This document shows, piece by piece, positions 34,231 to 44,769 of a stretch of 64,000 nucleotides of DNA. The notes under the pieces are model-generated. The model saw only the letters and a list, made by a program, of their open reading frames with translations. It was not told the origin of the DNA and did not search any database. The first letter of the stretch is position 1. Each line of letters starts with the position of its first letter. Source of the DNA: Deuterostichococcus epilithicus (taxonomy: Eukaryota > Chlorophyta > Trebouxiophyceae > Prasiolales > Stichococcaceae); NCBI GenBank assembly GCA_033439295.1, contig JAVTLE010000010.1:1674001-1738000 (forward strand), read 5' to 3'. The position numbers and the translations under genes were made by a program.

Positions 34231-36859
34231 TCAGACGTTGCTGTCGTACGGGTCCCGAAGCTCTCCTAGCAGCCGCTGCGCGCCGCGCCAGTGCAGGCGG
34301 ACGCCACGCACGGCGTGGACGTAGTACACCAGCGCCGCCAGCAGCAGCACGAGCAGCGGCACCAGCAGGGCCTTGGCCCCGCCGCGCCCGCGCTTCTTGA
34401 CGGTCGCGACGCAGGCGGAGGCATCTGCCGAGACGGACAGCAGCGCCGCCTCGCCGGCGGGCACCGCAACCGCGGTGGCAAACACCATGTGCGCCTGCCT
34501 GATGCGGCGCAGGCGCGTCAGCGACGCCGTGGACCAGGCGTGCACTTCGCCTGGGGCAGGTGAGAAGGGAAATAAGGATTGCTGTGACATTCGTCACGAG
34601 GCAGTCGTTGCATCGTGAGTTTCGCCGTTTGGCCACGTTTCAGCTCAGCAAATCGAGGCAGGTAGTGTAGTCAGCTGCGGCGGCAGGCTGTTGGCTTGAC
34701 ACTGCAGTCGGCAGTCTCTGTCGATCGATCCCCAGCCAGGAGCGGTAGGGAGCCAGCACCTTCCGAGGTGCCAAGCGCGAGGATGCCGCCTGTTGGCCCA
34801 ATGTCGAATGCGGTGATGGCGGAGGCGACTGCCTTGACCCTCCGCTTCAGCACAACATCACCCGCCTGGTCCTGCGGCATGCAGGAGACGCAGCGTCGGC
34901 TGTTTTCATTGCTTGCATCGAGGAGCAGTGCCCATGAGCACAGCGCCCATGACCGTGACGCGCCAGCTGCTGCCGAGCTGCGCTGCCGTCGAGCTGCACT
35001 GCCGGCGGTTGGCTGAGCAATGATGCCTGCACATTGCAGGGCGACGACGGTCACTCGCGGCAGCGACGTGTGGCAGCGCATGCTGCGACACCTGCTCCCA
35101 GTGCAGGAGGTAGCCGATGCCCGCTGCGTTGACGACTGTGAACAGGCCCAGGCTGCCGTCTCGTGCAAAGCGCGCCCTGTTGAAGGAGCCCCGCCGCATA
35201 TCTGCACAAACACATGCGGGGATTGGTACCCACGACAGGTGCCGACGGTGCTGACGCCCCTTCGCGGCCCTGATCTGGTCAGGTATGGAGCTCACAGGGG
35301 CTGCCCCTGAGCGGGTGCAGAACATACCACTTCAGGATGAACCATGCTCGTCATCTGTGGCCACCCTCAGCCACTGCAAGGTCAGGTGACCAAATCACCT
35401 TCAGGCAGGGCCAGCTTGAGCAGCTGCAGGCCGCGCTGCCAGTCCCACAGGCTGCAGGAGCCGTCCTCGCAGGCGACGGCGACCACCCGCTGCTGGTGCG
35501 CCACGCTGAAGTCGATGTCTCGCAACCCGTCCGGCAGCCCCTTGTCGCCCCTGTGCAGCCACGGTGCATGTGTTGAGGTTGGCGCTAGGAAGCAAGCAGC
35601 CACCCAGCTGCTGAGGCACCTGTCCCTACCCTCTCCCTGCTTGCCCTCCAGTGCACCCTGACCCTCCACAGCACGCTGCCTAGAAAACCAAACTTGCAGC
35701 ATCAAGCTGAGCAAGCGCTGGCGGCAAGTCAGCGCCGGCACCAGCATGACAAACATGGTGCAGGGGGTGTGACATCGCAACCTTTATGGAGTTGAATGCT
35801 CACAGCTGAAGATGTTTGGAGCACAGCGCAGAGGGTCAGAGCCGCCCAGGTGCACAGCGTGGGCGGTGGGCCATTTCAGCACTGTCGATGCGCCGCAGGG
35901 ACGGCGCAGCGCCTTGCACAAGCATGACTTCCAACGATACTGGAGCCTTGCAGCCTGATGCAGAAAGCCTCAGATGAGGAACGCCCTCATTCTGAGCATG
36001 GGCCAGCCTGACGACGTCAATGCGCCGCAGGACTCAGCGAGCCGCCGGTGCATCGCCTTGCACGAGCGTGACTGCCCCGACGCAAGGGCGTCTTGCAGCA
36101 TGATGGAGAGGAGCCTCACGTAAGGGAGGCGCGGGTTTTGAGCGTGGGCCAGTCCAGCACGGTCAGCGTGCCGTCCTCACCGCCCAGCGCCAGCAGCCGC
36201 CCGTCGCTGCTGAAAGACAGGCACTTTGCCACAGGCAGCGCCGACAGCACTCCCGCCTCCTCACCTGCAGCGGGCAGTCACACCTGGTGAGGATGTGCGG
36301 CTTGCTGAAGGCGCCGGCAAGCATCTGCCATGCGTCTGCCATGCGGGCTGGGGGCATGAGGAGTCAATCGCTCGGAACACTTGTCTGCTCGCAGGGGGAA
36401 ACAAAAGAAGGTTGCCGGACCTGTGACGAGCGAGAGGGATGGGGCGCCGCCGTCGCCGTCAGGCCGCGCCACGTTCACGCGGCAGAGGCCGCCGCCGCCG
36501 AGCGCCAGCACGAGCGCCTTGCCGCTGGGGTGCGCTGCCATGCGGATGGGGCAGTCCTCCAGCTCCAGGGCGGCCACCTCGTCCGACAGCTGCTCGCCGG
36601 CCACGGTAGCTGCAACCACCCTGCAGACCAGCAGCGGTGCGGCAGCGCATGAGCCCTGCTGGACTAAACGAGTGTGCGGCAAGTGCAAGTACGATGGCAA
36701 ACGTGGGATCAGCGGTGGAGACGAGGGTCCAGACCTGTTTTTGATGCCGCTGCTCTTCTTGCCGCCGCCTCCTGCGACAAAGACTGTGTCGCCCTCCGGC
36801 CAGGCCGCCGCGTACAGCGGCGCGCCATACTTGCGCGACTGCTGGGCCTGTTTTCCCAT
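34231..36859 (-). CDS. SEC12/PHF1-like WD40 membrane protein
   Basis: ER membrane protein related to SEC12, the exchange factor that loads SAR1 with GTP for COPII budding. The plant relative PHF1 supports ER exit of phosphate transporters. Exons: 36735-36859, 36421-36620, 36120-36264, 35399-35550, 35092-35201, 34760-34871, 34231-34550. The sum is 1164 bases, 387 residues, the length of PHF1/STL2P. It begins MGKQAQQSRKYGAPLYAAAW with VAGGGGKKSSGIKNR. WD-type blades follow: CPIRMAAHPSGKALVLALGG, VAKCLSFSSDGRLLALGGED, VVAVACEDGSCSLWDW, ITAFDIGPTGGILALGTSEG. The last exon encodes one transmembrane segment (ALLVPLLVLLLAALVYYVHA) near the C-terminus, so the propeller is cytosolic. Decayed copies of exon 3's donor end lie in intron 3. 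I cannot decide between a true SEC12 and a PHF1-like role. Confidence 0.9.
35819..36165 (-). repeat. Decayed copies of an exon 3' edge in SEC12-like intron 3
   Basis: The end of exon 3 with its CTTAC|GTGAGG donor (plus-strand 36110-36165) is echoed at about 35966-36035 and again at about 35819-35910. Shared pieces in plus-strand order include gtgggcca..(t)ccagcac and cttgcagc.tgatg.aga. A further piece, gccttgcac.agc.tgact, is shared by the two copies. Period is roughly 120-150 bases and identity is clearly reduced. Confidence 0.6.
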
Positions 36860-38427
36860 TGCAGTAGCTTTACCAAGGAAGCTCCAAGGGGTGCCTCAAA
36901 TACTCGTTACACGCCTCTGCGGCCGTACAATCCGAAATGGAAGCTGGGATGCAAGCAGCATACGATCTGTCATGCAAAAGGTCGCCGCGAAAGAGCCTAT
37001 GCGGATGCTTTGATCGTCCAATATAGGTTCATGCACAGAAACTGCTGACCTGAAAAGTAATTCTGCACAATGGTGCTGGACGCACAGGTGATCTTGTTTC
37101 GGAACCGCCAGCGAGAAGCCAGATGCTCACCGCAGTTGCAATGCAAGGAAAGTCAAATTTGCGTGAAGACCGAGTGGAATGTGGCATACTGTCCACCAGG
37201 CAGCGCTTGGTCGCTGCCGCGAGTATAAGTGGGTGGCAGACTGCCTACATGCCTCAACAAGAGGCAAGGCGCCTCAGCAGGAGAAGAAGACGATGGCTGG
37301 ACGGATGCCAGACATGCAGTGATAAGTTTCCCCTAAGCCTCTTTGTTTCTGGCAACAGCACATGACTGCCGGAGTATGGTACGAAAGCTTGGCACCCGCG
37401 GCTGCGCAGGCTGCGCTCGTCTATCATGACTCCTCGCATTCTGTGTGTCAGTCTCTGTTGACGATCCCAGGATCATCCCAGCTTCATGTCATTCTGTTGA
37501 TGCGGGGGCACATGCACCGGGCCGGCTGCATGTGTTTTGGTCTGACTTGCCGTCAGAGGATCGCACGAAGGAAATGCGCGGCTGCATCGCGCAGTGATGC
37601 ACTGAACTCGTGAGATGATGCCAGAACGAGGCTGCCGGTTAGGCCCTACTGCAGTGTGAGGGTAAGACTCTTCGCCCATCGCCAATGTGACACTTGTTGG
37701 CGGATGCTCTGCAGCATGCGACCTTTGACGCAGTGCTTCCCCTGGCAGTCAATCCCAGGCTTTGGCGACTGTAGACGGCGGCCGAAGTCTGCTTTGAGCA
37801 CGAGCTCGAGTCGGTCTAGGACGCCACTTCTTGGGAGTCGCATTGTGCTATGCTGGTGCAGTACTTTCAGCAAGTATACCACACCGCCGCCGCCTGGCCG
37901 GACAAAGCTCACACCAATCCCGAATTAGAGGGAATTGATTGTGACGGCGTTGAAGCTGTCCCTGCCGACAATGCAGTCCTCCTGCATCTGAGATTGTTGC
38001 CGCCCAAGGTAGCAGCACTGGGCAAAAACCATGAGCAGGCGGCGCCAGTAGTAAGGCACCTGCGAGCAAGGTGGTCTTCTGCAGGCACGGCTTTGGCGAG
38101 TTGCCTCCGAAACCGACAACATACTCCGCTCGAGCACGTCATCATGCGTGTCTCCGTGTAGGCTGCTCCTTTGCATACTGACCCTTGAAATCACCACCGC
38201 AGATTACGCCAGGCCGATGCGACTACTCAGCGAGTTTGCTGCATGTCCGACTGATGACTGGACAATTGCCTTGCATGCTGCGCGTGCCTTGTTGTCTCGA
38301 CACGCCAAGACACAGCTCGAATTCGCGTGCCGAAGCACTACTCGCACGGTGCTAGTAAAACACAACACTCCACGCAGCACTATCAGGCGCAAAAGCGCTG
38401 CTGCTAGCATCTGCAGCAGCAGGCAGC
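36860..38427. promoter_or_regulatory. Long divergent intergenic region without a supported gene
   Basis: It separates the SEC12-like start (minus) from the ARID-Tudor start (plus). ORFs on both strands were read, including a minus frame at 37646-37912, but none has splice partners or a family resemblance. Base composition looks less GC-rich than in the flanking exons. It should hold both promoters. I see no defined motif. Confidence 0.4.
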
Positions 38428-40401
38428 ATGAACACTGACGATGCAAGGTCGCTGCAGCCTGTTGAAGGCAGCCAGCAGCAGGCGGCAAATTCGGCGGGCA
38501 GCTCGCCAGCAGCCCGCAACGTACAGTTTGACAACAAATTAGCTGCTCCAGCCTCTGTGCTGCAGCAATCGAGCCCAGCAGCATCGGCTGCAGAAGAGGT
38601 CGCACCAGAGCAGACCGAGACTGGAACAGCGCATCAGGAGCCCACAAGCCGGGCCACTGCTGCACCATCGCCTGTGGCAAACGAGCAGATCGAGGACGGA
38701 CAGGTGTTCCTGGACCAGCTCAGTGGCTTCTTCGCGGCCAGAGGCGAGCGGCCCCCCCACCTCGTCAGGTACAGCACGACCTTCCCCCTTCCAAGGCCCT
38801 GTGCTTGTGCTAGCCCTCGCCACAACAAAGCATTGGGCTGCTGCTGTGCTTGGCATCGTCACAAGATGCTTCGAACCATCCTGCCTGGAGCCAACACCCT
38901 TGATGCCCTAATAAGCTGCCGGTCGACACATTGTGGTCGGCATATAAAATTTGTGCATCAGTGTAATAGGCACCTCATCGTTCTCTGTTTTAGTTTCTTA
39001 TCGTTCGCATGCAGGTGTCCAACATACCAGGTGCAATCTATCGAGGAAGTACCGTTGTGCGTACCCGATTCGACTGTGGCGCCTTCAGGCAGTAGTGGGG
39101 GCGCTGACCAGCAGAATGTTGCCAGCGCTCTCAGGCAGCCGCTCGGCCACTGAAATCGTTGCCGTGCCTTCTGCAGAAGGAGCCAGTCAACCTACACACG
39201 CTTTTCAACCTGGTGCAGCAGAACGGCGGCTTTGACGCGGTGTGCATGTCATGCCAAGGACCTTGTAGTGATAGTGGACTAGACTTGTACATCAAGCATC
39301 AGCAGGTAGCTTTGATTGCATAACACCAAAAGGCCAGGCCATGCCTCGTGTTATGTCTGTAGTGATAAGTTTTGCCGCCCAACCCATAAGGTGGCTGCAT
39401 CAAGGCTCAGGTGATGCTCAACAAGAAGTGGGCGAGCATCGGCAGAGCCGGTGGCTTGGAGAAACGCAGGCGCGACTCCTCGACCTTGACGCCAAACGCA
39501 CACCGTGGCACGCCAGCTGTACCCCTGATTGCTCGTGAGTGTTACCACTGTTGCTTTGTTTGGTGCCGGATATACAGATTGCCTGCAGCCTGGCATATCG
39601 TTATTCATCCCAGCCACCGAGCCCACTCCGCCGCAGGTCCGACCAACTGTCCACCGCCATCAAGAAGCTGTACCAGAAGTATCTGCTGGACTTTGACGAG
39701 GTGAGCCCGGCTGTATGATATAAAAGGAAACGACGATCGCACAGCACCCGCAGCGAAGAGCTTTTGGTCTCATGTGCCGCCAGTCTGCCAGACATATGTC
39801 GCCGACCAACACGCACGTGGGTCTCATGGCATGCACGCAGGCTCTGCGGAAGGAGGCGACGACTGGCAGACAGGCCTCGTGGCTGGCGGCTGCGGGGCCG
39901 GCGACGCCAGACACGGCGTCAGGCAGCCCCGCCACTTCTGGAGGCGATAGTGGCGAAGGGCCTGGCAAGGTAGCTTTGGTCCCAGCAGAACTCAAAAAGC
40001 CAATGTATGATGCTGTCTCCTGCAGGTTGGGGGCATCACACCGCACAAATTTTGCCAGCTTCAGCTGGCGCTTAGTAGTTGCAAGGCTGATGACAGGAAA
40101 CAGGCCACTACTATTGTGCTGACAACCCTCATGATGTTGTCGATGCTGTATAGGCGTTGTCGAAGCGAGCGCGCAGGACGCCGGCGTTGCTGGCGGGCGG
40201 CGACTTCTGCACCGGCACCCTCATCTACGACACGGTGGAGCTCAAAAGGAAGCAGCGCCCGCCGCCGGCAGCGCCCGGCAACCCGCGCCCCTCCAAGGCC
40301 GCAAAGACGTCCGCGAACGGCCTCAAGGCGGCCGGCGGCGGCGACGGCGCAGCGACGGACGGCGTGGCCGNCACCGGGGGCGCTGCTGGCAGCGACAGGC
40401 A

Positions 40402-40433
<32 letters not shown>

Positions 40434-43094
40434 TGGCGACAGTGGCAGCGGCGGATGCAGCCTTGTCGCCCAGCCCGCAGGAGGAATGGGTGCCAGGCAT
40501 GTAGCTCGGGGCTTGCAAGCATGTTGATTACTTCCGGGTCGGGCAAAGCAATAATTGCAGCTAAACTCAAAACTGCATGGAAGCTGCGCTTGCCGGCGCT
40601 ACCGGGGATGTTGCGGACCTGCCACAACAATGTGAGGTGCATCGGATCAGACAATAAAGTCTGACGGCGTCAGGCAATGCAGTGTCTTCTATCAGCCCCG
40701 GAGGTGCCGCTGGCGGGCGCACAGCTGGTGGGGCGTCGCATCGGCGTGCTGTGGCCTGAGCACTTCGCCTTCATCCGGGGGCGCATCACCGCCTACTCCC
40801 CCGAGGTGCGTCTCCATTGCAGCAGCAATCTGGCTGCATCTGCATCCAGCCAGCTTCCCAACCTGCGTCATGGCATTGCCTCCATGGCTGCGTCCGCGGT
40901 GGGCTGATGAGCTGATGTGAGGAGCATATGCCCATGTGCATCCCTCTTGCCGCCTGCATCGGCGGCGGCAGCTACGAAGACGACCAACACACAATGCAAC
41001 TGTCCTCAGGATCTTAGTGCTCGTGCAACGGCTGGGCATAAATGGCCTCACCTGCAGTAAAGGCTGCATGCGATGGAGCACGAGGTCGGCGACACTTACG
41101 GTGTTTTGAATTAAAAACCTTGAGAGATATAACTCCCGTCCGACGATAAAGTGGAGGTCACCACAGCATGGGCTGCACGCGGTGGAGTACGAGGACGGAG
41201 ACTCCGAGGTGCTCCACCTGGAGCGGGAGGAGTGGCAGCTGCTCATGGGTGGCGCGGCGGATCACGCCGGCGGCGACCCGGCATCGGCCCAAGCGGCAAC
41301 AGCAGTGCAGGTGCCTCTGCCTAATGACCGATCGGTTTTAGCAGCTGTGCATTATTGCTGCAAATTCTCTCCTTGGTCGGACATCAGTGATCGTTCGTGC
41401 AACTTTAGAGTGAGCGCTTTTGCAATGTGCAGGTGGTCTTTGATGTGCGTGGCGGCGTGGCCTAAGGCCCTACCTTGGGTTGAACACGAAATAGTGGCAA
41501 GCATGTGACTGCGCAGGGGATGGAGCAGACCACAAGCCGTGAACATGTGATGGAGCCGTATCTAAAGGTATTTCCGAACAGAATCTGCCCTGTTACATGC
41601 CTTCTTCTCAAAGGTGCACACATCAGCCACAGCCGCATGGGCCATCACAGCAGGCGTCGACTGACAGCTTTGACTGCGATGGGTTCTGATGCCGATCCCT
41701 CAGCACGAAGTCGCGTCGTTCAATGCTTGCTCGTCCCTGGCTCGGCAGACCTCAATCTCACCAGCCCTCACGGCCAGAAGACCTCCAAATCACACCGCTG
41801 CTTCATCTGCAGCCACCTCTGCCTTATTAGCGAATGCCTACATTAGCAAGTGCCTGCACAAGCAAAAGAGAGAGCGGTTGTGCACACCGTCCTGCAAGGG
41901 CGTCGTTCCTTGGGCAGGGTCGAGCAGCAGTGTCCAGGCCGCCTCCGCTTGCTATCACAGCACGACTGCTTTGGTGCAGGCCGCCGCCGAGGACAGCATC
42001 GTGAAGACGCGGCAGAAGGTGGCGTCACTGCGCAAGACCCTCCAGGTGAGACATGCCGCGTCAGGACACACGTCACGATGTCACGCAGCATACTACGCTC
42101 TTACGGCCCTCCAGTTGCCCGCAGCAACCACGCCGTCACCTGCCGGTGTGCCTTGCAACCATATCAAGCCGAGCACAGGTTTGTTGGCGCAGCAACAAGA
42201 AATTGCTCCTTCAGATCCTGTGTCTGCTGCCAACTTGCAGGATATGGAACACCGGTACAGCGCTAAAATCTCTAGCCTGGAGGACCGGCTTCGCAAGCTG
42301 CAGCAGGTGACGGCATTGTGGCAGCGTCTCCAGCACGGCTCCGATTGGCACTGCACATAGATATCCGCAGCGCTGGTTTGAGCAACGACCACGGGCTGGA
42401 AATTTGCACAAGTCTGGTCTGCATGTGCCAATCTCATCTGTATTACTCCAGCCATGTGGAGTAGTGCATATTCGCCACGATGAAACAGCTGCGCAGCAAC
42501 AACTGCAAATTCGCAGTGTACGCGAAAGATGGCAGGCGGAACATGGCAGGCGGAACGTCAGCCATTCTCGGAGCAGCTACCCTAGCCTCGGGTGCTCTCC
42601 CACACACATGACGGTGCAACGTCTTCAAATGACGCGTTGCCGATTCGCTCAAGAGGTATAGCTGCTATCTGCAGGTGGTGGCGCAGCGGCAGGAGGCGCT
42701 TGGCACCTCCAACGCCTCGGCCACGGCTTTCCGGCACGCCTTTGACGACCTGCTGCAGTCGCTCGCCTGGCCAACACCCAACGACGGCCCAGGCGGCAGC
42801 AACGGCGGCGGCGGAGGCGGCGGCGCCTCTGTGGGGCAGCTGCGCCTGCCGATCCTGTCAATGGCGATGGCGCCGGCGGCTGCAGCGGCGGCAATGGCAA
42901 TGTCGGCGCCCATAACGTCGGCGGCGGAGCCTGCTGCCGAAGCGGCTCTCCATGCGCCCAGAGACGCGACCAGTATCAGCGCCAGCGACAGCGCAGCCTG
43001 CGGGCCTGGCAGCGACTGCGGCGGTGCTCAGGCCTGCAGTGCCCAAGCCAGTCGGCAACTGGCCGCAAAAACCAGCCGGCGGGCAGCCATGTGA
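38428..43094 (+). CDS. ARID and Tudor-like domain chromatin protein
   Basis: Predicted nuclear DNA- and chromatin-binding protein. Supported exons: 38428-38768, part of 39010-39130, 39177-39239, about 39409-39530, 39637-39700, 39841-39969, 40154-40489, 40704-40805, 41167-41310, 41980-42045, 42241-42306, 42675-43094. A Gln/Ala/Ser-rich N-terminus precedes an ARID fold assembled over four exons: QVFLDQLSGFFAARGERPP, KEPVNLHTLFNLVQQNGGFD, VMLNKKWASIG, SDQLSTAIKKLYQKYLLDFD. A glycine-rich linker (GGC run near 40405-40433) leads to a Tudor/PDS5-type barrel: GRRIGVLWPEHFAFIRGRIT and HAVEYEDGDSEVLHLEREEW. Two coiled-coil exons follow (TRQKVASLRKTLQ, EHRYSAKISSLEDRLRKLQQ), then a Gly/Ala/Ser-rich tail. 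The junction between the third and fourth ARID exons is not resolved. One undetermined base sits at 40371. Confidence 0.8.
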
Positions 43095-43802
43095 TGAGGG
43101 TGCTGCTGCTGCAGCCACCACCACCGGCGTGCGGCCGGCCGTGGCGCAGTCATCGCGAGCCGGCAAAAGCCGCGGATGCACAGCCAGGCTCTGCCGCAGA
43201 CGCTGAGGCCAGTGCCTCCGAGGCGTCAACAAGGGCGGCTCCCTGCCTGCTGTCCCACCACCGCAGCAACAGCCAGTCACCGCGGCATTCGTGTTGGAGC
43301 CGGCTCCGCCACATGCAGCAGCACCAGTCGAAGGCAATAGCTGCGGAGCATCACCTACCAAGGCAGCCGGGCGCCGCCGGGCGCAGCAGGATCCCAGGCG
43401 TTATTACTTGACATGGTAATACCAGCTTGAGCAGTGCCAACGTCATGGGGCCCTCATCGACAACACCATGTCACAGTCCTCGATGTACATGAACTGACAG
43501 CTGATGAAGTCTACTGCGTAACCACCACGACTGGGCGTAAGATCTCGGGGTAGGATGGTCTGGGCGAATTTATCCGCCGCTTGAACCCCAAGAGCAGACT
43601 AAGAACAAGCAGGTCAAATTTCCACCGCTGAGCAATCAAAACTCCATTTGGCCAAATTCTGCAAGTCACTGAGCTTCTTCGCCCTGACAGCGCCTTGCAG
43701 GTACAATGCAATGCAATGGCTCATTGGCGACGCAAAGCTGAAGGCGACAGCGAAGCGATTGCTGTGTCCCCCCTCTCCCGTAGACATAAGCATTCTCACT
43801 CT
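43095..43802. other. Convergent intergenic region
   Basis: It separates the ARID-Tudor stop (plus) from the stop of the Pro/Ala/Gln-rich gene (minus). The plus strand stays open and Ala/Pro-rich to about 43410, so an additional 3' exon of the ARID gene is possible. Otherwise I see nothing. Confidence 0.4.
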
Positions 43803-44729
43803 CTAATTCTGGCGGGTTATGGATCGGACCACAGCCACGAAGACTCCGCCTGACACTTCCTGCTGTGGCGGAGCGGCTGAGAATGCACCGCCGCCCCTTG
43901 CAGCTGAAGGGAGTGCTGCCGACTGGGCTGGTGGCAGCCGTGAAGCACAGCCAGCTGTTGCCAGAGCCCCTTGAACAACCTCCGCTGCGGGCGGCTCCTG
44001 CGGTGCTACACTGCCGGCTGCGCGCTGCGCCTGCAGCTGCCCAGCGGTGGCGGGTGCTTGCGGAACACCAACCCCTGCCGCTGGGAGGACAGTGCGCTGG
44101 CCGGGCAGCGGCGGAGGCGCGGCTGCTGAGAGCACTGTGCTCGGAAGCGCCGGCGCTGGTGCTGCGGCGGCTGGGCGTCGCGCAACAGCGTCCACATCCG
44201 CTGTTCGGCACCAGCCGCCGGGTCCGTGGAAGCTTGGCGGCAGCATGGACCGCAGCAGTGGGCGGGCGGCAGGCTGCGTCTGCCACAGCTGCTGGCCCAC
44301 TGTCACGCCGACAGCGATGCCGGGAGTCCCCAGCCCGGCCGGCAGCGGCTGCGCCGGCCACGGCTGCTGCACGGTCGGCACGCCGATGGTCGTGCCGGCC
44401 GGGTCGAGTTGGCTGCCTGGAGCCGCAGGCACCCCACCCGAACCCGACGCCAAGTCCGCCGCCTGGACCTGCGCAGGGGGCGCGCCGGGGAGCGCGGCGA
44501 CCCATGCTGGTCCCTCATTGCTGACCACCCGGCGGCCAGTAGCAAGCTGTGCGATCGCCGGCGGCAGGCTACCCGGCAGCGATTGAGCGCAGGCTGCGCG
44601 GGCTGAGGTGCTCCCTCCGCCAGGGCCATGAGTCGCGGCGGCCTGCGCCGTCGGCCGCGGCTGCTCCGGCAGCTGCTGCGCTGTCTGCGGCGATGCCAGG
44701 CGAGGGTCACGCAGAGTGGCCCGCGCAGC

Positions 44730-44769
<40 letters not shown>

